Position numbers and translations under genes: made by a program. A stretch of DNA of 64,000 nucleotides, taken from assembly GCA_014529385.2 (NCBI GenBank), contig CM043971.1:29157709-29221708 (forward strand). The letters are read 5' to 3'. Below the pieces are notes generated by a model. That model made no database searches. It had not been told where the DNA came from and was given only the letters and a program-made list of their open reading frames with translations. This DNA is from Adiantum capillus-veneris (Eukaryota > Streptophyta > Polypodiopsida > Polypodiales > Pteridaceae). How positions within the stretch are numbered: position 1 is the stretch's first letter; each line of letters begins with the position of its first letter. Positions 47,103 to 58,471 of the stretch are shown here, in pieces.

Positions 47103-47343
47103 TTTGTTGTTGTGGGTTGGTTGTAGGTTGCGGACATGGTTTCGACCTTCTCCTTCTTCTTCTTGGCACTTGGCCTATGTATATCCACTGGGTTTGGCAT
47201 GTTGGTTGACTCTCCCACTGCAAATCGATTACCGTTACGCCTCGCACTCGAGCTTCGATGGAGATGCGGAGTTCGTCTAGTTGTGCTTGGAGCTCTTCTT
47301 CTTCTGTCGTCCAATTAGCAAATCCTGCTAGCCATTCATCCAT
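47080..47343 (-). CDS. Small leader ORF 1 of Tat-1
   Basis: 87 codons from ATG (MDEWLAGFANWTTEEEELQA), the first ATG after the primer site and about 55 nt from it. The N-terminus is acidic and helix-prone, the C-terminus basic (RRRRRR). It is not recognised. With ORFs 2 and 3 it fills the unusually long 860-bp leader. Tat-2 lacks such a leader. Confidence 0.35.
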   Translation of the reverse strand: MDEWLAGFANWTTEEEELQAQLDELRISIEARVRGVTVIDLQWESQPTCQTQWIYIGQVPRRRRRRSKPCPQPTTNPQQQNGRSSTQ

Positions 47344-47397
47344 TCACAATAGTTTAAGGGTTTCAGTCTTGTAAACTGAAGGGTTTCATGAAAAGAT

Positions 47398-47414
47398 CCT
47401 CAGTGGGGGCACCA
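47398..47414 (-). other. Primer-binding site of Tat-1
   Basis: Minus strand TGGTGCCCCCACTGAGG, two bases inside the 5' LTR, almost identical to the Tat-2 site. Confidence 0.7.
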
Positions 47415-47416
47415 AA

Positions 47417-48988
47417 TGACGGGAGCAAAGCAAACCCCGAACCCCGACGGCCTCTAAAACACCGGGGACCGAATGGCGCGCCTCGAGCCTATCATGGTAA
47501 AGCAAACAGGGAGCACCACCTAGCTTCAGCGGCTAGGACGCAAACAACACACCATCATAACAAAGTTTTCATCCAAGAGAGATGGATGCTTGGGAGTAAT
47601 GATGAAAAGTAAAGGGAATGAGATCAAGTGAGAGAGAGAGAGAGAGGGAGAGTGAGGGAGGGGGTATAGCGGCTTAGTACTTAGGCATCACAAAAGGATG
47701 GCGAATCCGCACACCCTTCACATATACACAAGCTCACTCCAAAACACAAGACTAGGTGGCGATTCCGCACACCTCACATGGGCAAAACATTGCAAGAAAA
47801 CATACTCACAAAACCTCAAGATTTATTTAGAGAATTAGGCGATGAAATGGGGAGCATAGGGTAGGGGAATGAGAAGGGAGAGAGTGGTAGAGCACATGGC
47901 GGATAGGTGGGAGTTGATGGCGAAGACTCGCACGAGGATTATGGCCATCATCCTTCATTTAGTTGCCCTTCATCTTCCATAGCCAAGGGTGTAGAGGTCA
48001 TGCTCAAGACAAGCATGGTGATTGCGGTGATGGTGATGGTGATGGTGTGGGTGTGTGTGTGTGCACTAGGCACACACAGTGCATAGTGTGTTCTTTGGTG
48101 ATGTTGTGTGTCTTTGTGTGATGGTGACCCCTCTTTATATAGGGGAGGAGGGGGGGAAGAAATTCTAGAATTTAGAAATGAAGAAATCATTATCTACATA
48201 GGCCATGTGACTATGGGGCCCACTTGTCTGGCTGTGTGTATATGTGCCAGAACAGCAGTCTCATGAGAGAGAGACTAAGAGAGAGAGATGGGTTGATGAA
48301 AAAAAGTGAGAGGTGACATGGAAAATAAAGTAATTACAAGAGGGGAGAGAGAGGAGTGTGTTCAGAGGTGAATCTGTGTGCAGATGTGTGTGAACACAAG
48401 AAAAATCAGGTAACCACCGGGTGGGGATGGGTCTGTGGGCACCTTTTTTAGTGAAACTGAGTGTGTGTGAGTGTGGGGGAGGTTATTTAGCTACAAGACA
48501 AGAGACATGGCGCCCTTTAGAGAGAGGGGGGGGTATTTGGGTCATGGGATATGATAGGAGAGAGAAAGGGGGGGGTGGGGTATACTACTTTGGAAGATAG
48601 GGTAAGTTGCATGTGAGTTAGGGTGCATTATTGGTGAGTTAGAATGCATTATTGGTGAGAGGTGGGGTAGCTTGAGGGGAGAGAGAAAGGAGAAAGGACA
48701 AGGGGAAGAGAGAGGGGGTTGACCTTTTGAGTGGAGGAGAGGAAAAGGGACACATGGCGGGGCAACATTGAAGAAAAAGGAAGCAAGGTGGGGATGGGCT
48801 GCCCCGCAGGCATGCCCCGCAGGCATAGGGTGGCCTATTTTACCTTTCTCATATATTTACATAATCATACTTTTTTTTTCTTACTTTTTCCAATGTCTTT
48901 TATCACTCCCTCCCTAAGAGGGGGTTTTCATGGGGTGGGGACGAGAGAAGAGGGGTATGGGAGCTTGGCTTGTGAAAAGCCCCCATCA
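47417..48988 (-). repeat. 5' LTR of Tat-1
   Basis: Plus-strand start TGACGGGAGC, end GCCCCCATCA. It has a few substitutions and small length changes in (GA)n and GCAGGCATGCCCC relative to the partner. Confidence 0.95.
48134..48141 (-). promoter_or_regulatory. TATA box of Tat-1 5' LTR
   Basis: TATATAAA on the minus strand in the context CCTATATAAAGAGG, about 850 bp into the LTR in the direction of transcription. The copy in the 3' LTR is at 40430-40437. Confidence 0.55.
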
Positions 48989-51219
48989 GCGGCTATTGAC
49001 TGCACCTGAACATGCTCTTATTATTGAAACTAGCATAAGCAACATAACATGAATATGCTCAACTCTTTCAGCTTCAATAGTACTTAGAATAGCTATGACT
49101 CTTAGACCATAGAGAATATTACTTGAAGCTTCATGACTAAGGTCTCCCTCATTTAGTGGCTTTGTTTTTTGACTCTAACGCTTATGCCATGTACTTTTCA
49201 TGGTGACTTGGACGTACATGTTCAAGGCCAAAAAACCAATCCCATAGGTTCTTGAGATTTAGGCCTCTTTCATTGATTTAGTCTTTGGTTGCCACCATTT
49301 TTGCAATAAATTGGCATACTTTTGCTTCTCTTTATTTGATTATTGTATGTTAATACTACTATGTGAAACATGTTCTACAACTATAGTAGAGACAGATGGA
49401 GCATTTTCTTTATCTTTGTGATTGAGTTTCCAATAGCAATTTTGGAACCCGCCTTGTTTTTTGGTCTCCGTGTGACCATCTTTTGCATTTTCCCTTTTGG
49501 TAATGACTTGATGGACAATAGGCTTTGGTATTTTAATTATCTTTAATCATTGTAAAAAGCCTTTCTTTTGTAGTACAAGACGAGGTATCCATCTGGAGGT
49601 TATATCACCCTAGCTTCTACTGGCTCTTGGTTGTGATCGCTTGTCTTTGGGTGGAGCTTTGTGCTACATGACTAATCCTACTTATTTCAAGTTGAGCTAC
49701 TACTTTTGGTAACCATATTTGAGAGTTTCCGTCATAAAATTCTTGTGCTTTGAGTAGCTTGACTGGAATTATCTATTGCTTCACATGTCTTTGTTGGGTA
49801 GCTACTTTTGACACTCATAATTGTTGCATTACTTAATTCTTTGAAGGTTTTTTCTTTTTCCTTTTGGGATTGTTCTTTCTCATGAATGAGGTGTTTTTCT
49901 TTTGTTGATGGCTCGGCTTTCTCTTTGTAGAACGTTTTTCTTGAGGTGAGTAGGTACAAGCTATTACCTTAGGTTTTTTGGCCTAAACATAGTGTTTTGT
50001 TGAAAGTATCCTGGAGCAATGATTGATTCATTTGATGCTACCCCTCCTATTATCTTTGGTTATTAAGGTTAATCTTGTGATTGGTGTATCTAAACCGGAT
50101 TTTTGACTTTGATGTACTCCTTGGATACTAGCACTTGCTTGATTCTTTTTTACTTTTTTTGGAAACTTTGGTTGATAAACGTTTTGCTAGATTTTCATTG
50201 CATTGTTGACGGTTTGGCTTTTGATGTGGAGGCTATATAGGAAGTTTGATAAATACTTGTTGAAGGTAAAGTTGACTTTCAAGATTGATCTACTTTAGTG
50301 TTCGCTCTTTTTTTTTTGCATGGATTTGAGATGCTTGTAGGACTATTACTATTGTTTTTGTTGAATGTTTTTGTTGTTGCTGAAAAAAGATATTCATTGA
50401 GCTTTTTGTCACAACCGGACTCTCTTTCATATGATGGGATTTGATTATGTAGAAAGTTTCCTTGAAATCCCTAGTACTCAACTTGAGTACGGCCTTTGTC
50501 ATGCCAAATCTAGGAACTGGCCTACTTGCTATATTTCTATACTATGATTCCTCTATATGCATAAAAGATGGCATCAATTCAAAGTAAGAGTTTTACTTGT
50601 GCAATCAAGGTTGTGTTGCTCTATATGCACTCCTTTTTTTTGTTGGTATACACACGCGTCTTGTTCATGTTCCATTGAATATTGAGGAAATGATTGATTT
50701 ATTTTTAAATCAACTACTTGTATAGGATGATAGTGTGATTCATAACCTAAACTTTGTGTATGCATCAAGCTTGGTAAAGATATGCTACACCCGTCCATGA
50801 ATGTGGAGAAATGAGATTATCGTATGAGTAATAGTGTACATTTTTCATAAGTCTATGACAAGATTAAGCACACTGTATCTTTTGAGCAATGTTTGGCCTG
50901 ACCATATATTGTCAGTATCAAAAAAAATTATTCACTCACCTTACTTCCATTGGTTTCTTTAGATGTTATGTTACAACTTCTCAAGTTAATTAAGTAGTTA
51001 GTAGTGAGAATGGCACCCAAGAGGCTAGAACCAATGATGGAAAAGGCAAAGCGAAGAACTCTATGAATGAGGAAGTGTCAATTATCTCACGAAAAACTGT
51101 CATCACTCATGAGAAGGTAGGAAAACTTTTTACTTATTTAACGTTCATTGCATCAGAAGTAATCATGAAGACATAATTACCCTATTAAATGTTGGATCTC
51201 TCCCAATTGGAGACTACAT
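48989..51219. other. CACTA exon start and unassigned flank
   Basis: The first 20-30 bases continue the TNP2-like exon on the minus strand (IAAL before MTW), with a splice acceptor (GTTCAGGTGCAG) directly upstream. The rest is AT-rich. Minus-strand open stretches at 49732-49959 (Lys/Glu-rich), 50290-50502 and 50574-50798 have no recognised homology. They could be N-terminal exons of the transposase or other decayed DNA. Nothing else was seen. Confidence 0.45.
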
Positions 51220-52552
51220 TGTGAGGCATTTTTTGGATGAGCATAAAATCAATAGATCATTCCAAAAAGCTAACTAACTAGCCTCATGTATATATGTGTA
51301 CAAAGTGCTTCCAGTCTTGGGAGTGACCATGTAAAAATTCATGTACAAAGGGTTGGTTTTTCCACGCTTTAGTACTAGTTTTTTGGGGTTGTTCAAGTCC
51401 CCAAAACATAGTTTTCAATAAATATTATCAGCCGTTCTTTATAGCTTGTGAATCGAACGTGTACATCATGAGTTATGTGTGTCCGAAGTGGGCAGTCTCA
51501 ACTTAGAAAGTGGTTGTTGATGCATGCGACAAAGGCAACTGGGCCAACTTGAGGATCTAAAATAGAATTTTTGAGATTCTAAATTTCTAAAGATAGCCGC
51601 AGTAATGGGCTATGAGCTGTGCTTTACGACGTCACATTTGGTGGGTGGCTGGAGCAATGCACTATGCTCCCGAAAAGTTGGTCCTGAGAAGGAGTCAAGG
51701 TGGAAATTTTTTGTGGGGAAAGAAGGGACTTGGAGAAGAGTGGGAGGAATGTTCCATGTGGCAGTGGGATAATCCCACATAGGGGAAAATGGACTCAAAG
51801 AAAAGGGTATAAGGGGTGGATGGGGTGCCCATTTGGGTGTATCAAAGGAAAGGAGATCTTGGGAGGAGCTTGGCTATGGGGCCTCGTGGACTTTTGGGGG
51901 AGAAGGAGGTGCATTTTTTGGGTTCCCACTTAGATGGACAGGCGCTTGGCTTCATTTTTTGGTCCCCGAACACTTGCCCCCACCCCTTCCCTTGGCCAAA
52001 AGTCACTGATTGTCCATTTTATACCAAAATTGAGCCCAAAAAAGGACTAAGAAATTATGAGTGATTATGTGAGGAGACATACTTCTTAATACTCCTTCTT
52101 CCTCTTGATCTACTCTCATACCCCACTAGCTCTCACCATCTTCAAAGGTGTGTGAGGCCTTGGGTCTGAGACCGTGAGGGAATTGATGTTGTGTTTTACA
52201 AGTATGAGCTTGGTGCTTGAAGCTTCCATCTTCATTGCACCAGCAAGTTATTGAAGAAACACAAAGTATTGTATTGTAAAATGTCTCCTTTGATGGGGGG
52301 AAACCTTTAATACAAAGCCTTTTAGAGGGGGACCGGCTCCATGTAAATCCGGTCCTCAAGTATTGTCAATAGCTTAATTTCTCTCTCTTTTTGAAGTATT
52401 GTTCATGCCTATCTAACTAGGTGTTATGATTTTGTTGCTCTCTCCATCCAAGCACTCTTGCTATGCTCATTAGGAATCCATTCTAATGAAATCCTCAATG
52501 TGTCTATGTTATTTTCCGCTACACAAAAGTTACTAGACCATTAGAAGTTACA
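51220..52552 (+). repeat. 5' LTR of Chromo-3
   Basis: 1333 bp, TGTGAGGCATTTTTTGG to AGAAGTTACA, ending one base before a Met-type primer site. The first 600 bp are homologous to the LTR fragment at 29145-29748 next to Tat-3. No matching 3' LTR follows the coding region, so the element is truncated on the right. Confidence 0.75.
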
Positions 52553-52553
52553 T

Positions 52554-52565
52554 TGGTATCAAAGC
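52554..52565 (+). other. Primer-binding site of Chromo-3
   Basis: TGGTATCAAAGC immediately after the LTR, the initiator-Met type site also seen in Copia-3. Confidence 0.8.
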
Positions 52566-52968
52566 ACACGGTTTCTCCTTTCTTGCTCAAGAAGGGAGGT
52601 CCTCAAGCTAACTATAAATGGTTGGTATTATTAATTGCAATTGAATAAGTAGAATAGGGATTTTTAAGCCTTGCAATGTGCCTGATTTGTGCAGATAATG
52701 GGGCATCACCGTCGAGAGCTATGGTCTTAATAGTGGAGTCCTACGGGGCTTGCCTATGGTTTAACCACTATTGAGCTATTATAAGCTTGATAGAAGTTGG
52801 TATTGTTTTGGTGGTGAAAGACCCTCTGTTCTCTTCCTTGCAATTAATGATATTTGAGCCATGTGTACAGGATCTTGAGTGCTTTTCTTTAGGGCTTAAG
52901 AGGAGTAGCAACTAGGGCTTGAAGTGCCAATGTACACCTAAAAAAATTTACACCTAAAAGTTGTTAGA

Positions 52969-54640
52969 ATGGCTGTCAATAGTAAAGAGAGTGAAATTAA
53001 TATTGATAGCTTTGATTTTGCTAATGAACAGGCTGCTAATGATGCCCCTATGCTTGTTAATTACCTTGTTACTAGGCTTCAACAAGCCATGGGCAATCCA
53101 TCCCTCTAAAGTGAAAGGCAATGGCAGCTACATTCTCATGGGATTCTTCAAACTCCCACCAAGAAGAGAGAGTACCTAGGAAGCCTCCTTGTGAGACTTC
53201 CAAAAGAGGCCTCTCTGTGATAAGGGAAGAAGAAGAGGATCCGTACGAAGGGCTCAAACATCTACTACTTGACGACGCATCTCCTTCCCGAAGGAGAACT
53301 CAAGTTTCAATGGTAGAGCCCCCACCAAAAGAACAAGAAAGAAGTGAGTCTCTTGCCACCTCGGCGGAGATGGCTCCACAAAGACGGCAGGCAAAATGCT
53401 CTCCAACACCCCCTAAACAGACAAGACCATCACACACTTCTCCACACCATAATTCAAAGAGGGATGACAATAAACAAGAGAAGAAAACGGCAGGAAAGAG
53501 GTCACCCTCTTCTTCATCTTCTTCATCCTCTTCCTCTTATGAAGAAAGTGATGGTGCAGACAAGGAGGAACAAGGGAAGAAAAGGGCGAGAAAGAGGTCA
53601 TCCTCTTCTCCATCCTCCTCAAATTATTCCTCCTCTGAAGAAAGTGATGGTGCAACTTTTGAACCACCAAAAAGAAGAGGCCATAAGAAATCCTATTCCG
53701 CATGGAAGAGGTCATCCAAGCTCAAAAAGTTCAAAGAGGGAGGAAAGAACATCTCTTCCCTTACCTATGATGGCACCTTTGGTGCTACGGACAAAGTCTT
53801 GGTCTTCATTCAACAATTCAATGCGGCGTTTGGAGATGAGGGCTTCATGGAGTCCTCTAAGCTATTCCATGTAGCTATGCATTTTCAAAAGTCTGCCAGG
53901 CAATGGTGGTCTAGCCTACGGGCAAACAGTGAATCTCCACGAACATGGAAAGCTTTAAGAGCTTCCATCATGAAGCAGTTTTTGGCTACCGGCGCCAAAG
54001 ACAAAGTACTCACCAAATGGCGAATCTTGAAGCTCTCACCCTATAAATCTATTCACAAATATGTAGACAAGTTTTGGGACTTATATCTCAAAGCCACTGT
54101 CTTCAAAAAGATGGATTTTGGAGAGCAAAAACAACAATTTTGTGCGGGTCTAACTGAAGATATGGCGGAGTATGTCAACTCCCAAAGGCCACACACCATA
54201 TTTGCGGTCATACACCATACCATGGTGGCTTCACAAATCAATTTCCAACAAGGGGCTAAGGGAAATCTTAAGCCCATGGAGAACAAGGACCGTAAAAATA
54301 ATGAGCCTAAGGGGAAGAACATTGTCCCCAAAAGTCTCCTAAAGGCAACGCCAACAACAACAAAGCTAAGGAGAAGGGAGTTTATAAAGGCAACAATAAA
54401 CTCTCTCTTGAAGAGCTTGAGCATTATCGTAAAGATAACCACTGTTTCAAGTGTGAGGAGCAAGGGCATGCCTATCGTGCTTGCCCCCACAAGAATACAC
54501 CAAATGAGCCTCCTAGAGCTGCCTTGGTTGAAATCCAAGAAGAGGATGCTCACCACAAAGTATCTCCTCTATGCCATGCTTGGGGAAAGAATTGGCCACC
54601 AAGCTAGACATCCAAGCCTATGAGATGGGAGATGTCCTAC
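52969..54640 (+). pseudogene. Chromo-3 gag
   Basis: The likely gag start is the ATG at 52969 (MAVNSKESEINIDSFDFANE...), which ends at a TAA at 53107-53109. The rest continues in another frame as a 500-codon stretch (53121-54623). It has a Ser/Glu/Lys-rich charged region (residues 20-190) with two poly-Ser runs. A gag domain follows (YDGTFGATDKVLVFIQQFN, AARQWWSSL-like, FWDLYLKATVFKKMDFGEQK). Near 54350 the frame shifts again. The CCHC knuckle (CFKCEEQGHAYRAC) is read in the other frame at 54440-54482. Two frameshifts make it non-functional as it stands. Confidence 0.8.
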
Positions 54641-54659
54641 CCGCTGATGGTTCTTCCAA

Positions 54660-55630
54660 GGGGCAAGAACCTCATTCACTCCCTTAATTGGTAAATTGAG
54701 GCTCCATGTCCAAATCTATGTGGACAAGGGCGAATTCTTTATCTCTCCTCTCAAGCACAAGGATGTAATCCTATTGGCACCATGGTTTCATCGCATGGCT
54801 GCCAATGTTAAATTCCCTAAAAGGCAAATCGACTTTAGGTTTAGGTAAAACAATATGAACATATATGCTTAGGAGTTGGGTAACACCATACCCATTGTAC
54901 ATGCAAGCTTTCAATAAGTCAATAAAGAGCTCTATTTCCGTGTACATGATTTTTGTTAAAGATTCTCAAAATGAACCTAATGCTTTAGCAAAAGAAAATA
55001 TAAACAATCACAAGGAATTAGAGCTATCAAATTTTCTCGGACTTCAAGATGTCTTTATTGACGACATCCCTTGTGAACTACCTCCTAAACGAGGAAATGA
55101 TGACCATGCAATTGAACTTCTTCCAGGAAGTTCACCACCTAATAAAACTCCTTACAGAGTTTCTCAAGCTCACCAACAAGAGGAGATTATGCGGCAAGTG
55201 CATGAGTTATTTAAGAAGGGCATGGTTAGGCCTAGCTCATCTCCATTTTGTTCACCCGTGTTTAGTGCAAAACAAAGACGACACATATCATATGTGTGTC
55301 GACTATAGAGCACTAAATAGGATCACTATCAAGAATATGTTTCCCATTCCACGGGTAGAAGACCTACTTGATAAGCTACAAGGGTCGACCTACTTCAGTA
55401 GGATTGACCTAAGAAGTGGCTACCATCAAATAAGGATAGTTGATCAAGACATTGTAAAGACCGCATTTCGCACTCTCAAAGATGGCATCCAAATGGATCC
55501 ATCAAAGCTAGAGGTAATAAAAGGATGACATAATCCAAGGAAACTACATGAACTAAGAAGCTTTATAGGTATGTCTGTATACTATAGACGCTTCATAGAA
55601 AAGTTCTCACAAATCGCGGGACCATGACCT
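54660..55630 (+). pseudogene. Chromo-3 protease remnant and deleted RT
   Basis: The protease end is read at 54680-54848 (ISPLKHKDVILLAPWFHRM). The active-site Asp block is missing. The RT start lies at 54960-55300 ([34 protein letters not shown]) and, shifted, at 55280-55475 ([45 protein letters not shown]). It then jumps directly to [15 protein letters not shown], so the RT palm with the Y/F-x-D-D catalytic motif is deleted. It cannot polymerise DNA. Confidence 0.85.
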
Positions 55631-55641
55631 AACAAAGAAAA

Positions 55642-56460
55642 ATGTTAGCTATACATGGTCTGCAAAGGAGAACAATTCTTTTGAAAATCTTAAAGAAAAG
55701 CTTCTCTCAACCTATGCTTACACTGCCGGATCTCTCAAATCCATTTGAGGTCCAATGTGACGCTTGTGGTGATTGCCTTGGAGCTGTTTTTCTCCAAGAA
55801 GGGCACACCATAGCCTATGAAAGTCGAAGGCTTGACCCTGTTGAGCAAGATCTAGGCATATATGAAAAAGAACTCTTTGCAGTTCTACATGCCTTAGACT
55901 CGTGGAAGCACTATTTATTGGGGACTCCTTTCATTCTACGGACAGATCACCAAAGCCTTAAGTACTTCATGACGCAAACCAAGCTCTCCGACAAACAAAT
56001 GAGGTGGGCAAATTTCCTTTCGCAATTTCATTTTCATATTGCTCACATTGTTTTCAAGCATAATCAAGTAGCCAATGCACTCTCAAGACGATCGAGAGTA
56101 AATACGGTTTCCATAGCAACTCACAATTATCTATCTTCTATGATAGATGAGTATGCTATTGATCCCAATTTTACAGATGTGATTTCAGCCCTTGCACTAG
56201 GGAAGAAAGAGGAACCATTTACCTTACAAGATGGTTATCTTCTCTATGGCAATAGACTATGTGTTACTAACTCATTACCTGAGAAAGTAATGTATGAATC
56301 TCATGCCCCTCCTTATGCGGGGCATAGAGGGATTCAGTCTACCATAAACGGGATACAAACATATTTTTATTGGCCTGACATGAAAATAAGCATACAAGAG
56401 TATGTTTCTAAATGTGTGGTATGCCAAAAGATGAAGTTTACTAGAGGGAAGCAACCTTGA
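55642..56460 (+). pseudogene. Chromo-3 RNase H and integrase zinc domain
   Basis: Open frame of 272 codons. RNase H: FEVQCDACGDCLGAVF (Asp), YEKELFAVLHAL (Glu), FILRTDHQSLKYF (Asp), and HNQVANALSRR, where the final Asp of the usual ADALSRR is Asn. The integrase HHCC domain follows: MYESHAPPYAGHRGIQ (two His) and KCVVCQKMK (two Cys). It ends at TGA 56458, just before the integrase core. Confidence 0.85.
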
Positions 56461-57582
56461 TTGCTTCAACCTTTGCCAGTCCCTAATTCACCATGGGAGA
56501 GCATATCCATGGATTTTATCTTTGGATTGCCCAAGTCTATCCATGGGAATACGGGAATATGGACGATAGTAAACAGGTTCAGCAAACAAGCTCATCTTAT
56601 ACTTGTCAAAAAGACTATCAAAGCCCATCAAATGGCAACCCTCTTCATATCACAAATCTTCAAGTACCATGGCTTGCGGATGTCCATAGTGTTGGATAGA
56701 GATCCTAGAATGACCAGTAATTTTTGGAAGGGTCTCTTTGAGAATTTAGGGACAAGGCTAAACTTCTCTTCGGCCTATCCCCTCAAACGGATGGCCAAAG
56801 TGAAATAGCTAACCTAACAATTCTTGATCTACTAAAAGCCTATGTAACGGAAGTAGATCAAAGGTCCCAATGGGAGAAGTACTTGACGCCGTTAGTGGAG
56901 TATGCCTACAATAATATTGTACATACCTCCATGGGAAAAGCACCTTTTGAGGTAATTGAGGGAAGATTCAAAATTCCCCTGCTACTTAAGGTACACGGGA
57001 AGATCTTCACTGCAGATGAGTATAGTTGAGACCTACAAGAATCTTTCCAAAAGATTAAGGATGCTATTTCTATCTCACAGCAAAGGCAAAAGGCTGCTGT
57101 TGATAAGCACAGAAGAGCCCAAGACTTTAAAGAAAATGATTGGGTCTTGCTTAAATTCCCCAAGGCTTGATTGAGGCACACGACTGGCAAGAATCCTACG
57201 GGACACCAAAAGTACTGTGCTAAGTTAGCAAAATGGTACTATGGTCCCTTCCAAATTCTTAGACCAATCAATGAGATGGCCTATCAACTTAAGTTGCCCA
57301 TTTATTGGCTCACAAACAATGCTTTCCATGTGAGCCTACTAAAACCTTACAAAGGAGAGCCACCTCCATAACCAACTATTGAAGACCAACCGGAGATTGA
57401 GGACCAAGAAGAGGTACTGAAGCCCGAGTCCATTCTCTGACATGAAGACAAGGTATTGAGAGGCGATAAGATTATTCGAAGGTATCTTATTAAGTTTAAG
57501 AATTATCCTTTTGAAGATGCTAGATGGATGCAAGGCATACAATTAAAGGATAACCTAAATGTTGTCAATGCTTCCCTTCAGT
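56461..57582 (+). pseudogene. Chromo-3 integrase core and chromodomain
   Basis: The core is at 56461-56808: first Asp in SMDFIFGLP, second in VLDRDPRMTS. The frame then shifts so that the Glu region (DGQSE block) falls in another frame near 56780-56810. Later blocks (57130-57370) include WVLLKFPK-like, YGPFQIL and HVSLLKPYKG sequence. The C-terminus, about 57450-57582, reads LRGDKIIRRYLIKFKNYPFE then DARWM, a chromodomain as in Chromo-1. It is inactive because of shifts and stops. Confidence 0.8.
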
Positions 57583-58136
57583 AAGCAAATGTACAAATGG
57601 TTAAAATGAACAAATTTTTTGTCTTATAAGACTCTCTTTTTCTTTTTGGTACACAAATGTTAAGAAGTATGCATGCTTAGCATCAAGTTTGCGCGGAGAC
57701 AACGTCTTCCAAACACCGCATTAGGAAAAATATGAACCCAAAAGGGCCCTTTAGCTTAAGGGGTGATTAAGCATGGACCAATAGGAAGAGGGTGGTGGCC
57801 ACAGCTATACCCTCTCAAAGGGTAGGGTAGTAGGGGGCATGGGGGCCTATTTGCTCCCCTCATTATAGCTTTTTCCCCTAGAAAGAGAGAGAAGGGGGAA
57901 AAGCGGGGGGGGGGGGGGGGGGGGGGGGGGGGCGGGGGGGGTTCCCTCCATTTTCATGGGCGCCCATAAGATAACCCTAAAATTTCAAAAAAAAATTAAA
58001 ATCTCTAAATCTCACTTTTCACTCTCCGAAAGCTCTCCTAACCAAATACATGGTCAAAAAACTATTTTCTTTGACCAAAATTTGGATTTCTCAGTAGTAC
58101 TCTCTATTCTACCTCTTCTCTCTTCTCTTTCTCCTT
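57583..58136. other. Spacer with long G run
   Basis: No gene supported. A run of 28 G, a C and 8 more G fills 57905-57941. A weak 90-codon open frame at 57956-58228 is Ser/Leu-rich and overlaps the pyrimidine-rich leader of the next locus, so it is not called. Confidence 0.6.
57905..57941. repeat. Poly-G tract
   Basis: G28-C-G8 on the plus strand, the longest G run in the window. Confidence 0.95.
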
Positions 58137-58144
58137 CTGCCTCC

Positions 58145-58400
58145 AAGCTTTCCATAGCTATAGCACATGAGGAAGATTTCCATAGCTGCACCACTTGTCT
58201 CCCCCTTTCATCCACACCATCCCTTTGAACTACTTCTTCTCCCCTTGCTCCCCATTAGCCACTTCTCCCTCTCCCGCCAAGCTTTCCATAGCTGCATCAC
58301 AAATGGAAGCTTTCCATAGCTGCACAACCTGTCTCCCCCTTTCATCCATACCATCCATTTGAACTACTTCTTCTCCCCTTTGTTTCCCATTCAACCATTC
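58145..58400. repeat. Tandem direct repeat upstream of the BAH-like locus
   Basis: Two imperfect units of about 130 bp share AGCTTTCCATAGCT, CTGTCTCCCCCTTTCATCCA and GAACTACTTCTTCTCCCC. Each unit also repeats TTTCCATAGCTGCA internally. They form the pyrimidine-rich stretch before the ATG at 58472. Confidence 0.8.
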
Positions 58401-58471
58401 CTTCTCATTTCATTCCCGAAGCAATGGGCCTCTCTCTCTAACACCACAACTCTTCTTCTTCTGGTGCTACC

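Larger units (their letters stand above)
39715..48988 (-). mobile_element. Tat-1: near-intact Ty3/gypsy Tat-clade retrotransposon
   Basis: 9274-bp element. LTRs lie at 39715-41273 and 47417-48988 (1559 and 1572 bp). Both run TGAYGGGAGC...CCCCCATCA and differ at only a few positions per hundred bases in the parts compared, so insertion was recent. The perfect flanking duplication GCGG (39711-39714 and 48989-48992) is 4 bp. It has a primer site, polypurine tract, TATA boxes, gag, protease and a complete pol in one frame. Only a TAA and a TAG interrupt that frame. It sits in an exon of the CACTA transposase remnant, which reads through once the element and one GCGG are removed. Confidence 0.95.

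Noticed and set aside
54865-57582. Chromo-3 pol as a functional gene
   Set aside because: The RT palm with the catalytic Asp pair is deleted, protease lacks its active-site block, and several shifts and stops occur.
57956-58228. 90-codon plus-strand frame after the G run
   Set aside because: Ser/Leu-rich, overlaps the tandem repeat leader, with no conserved feature.
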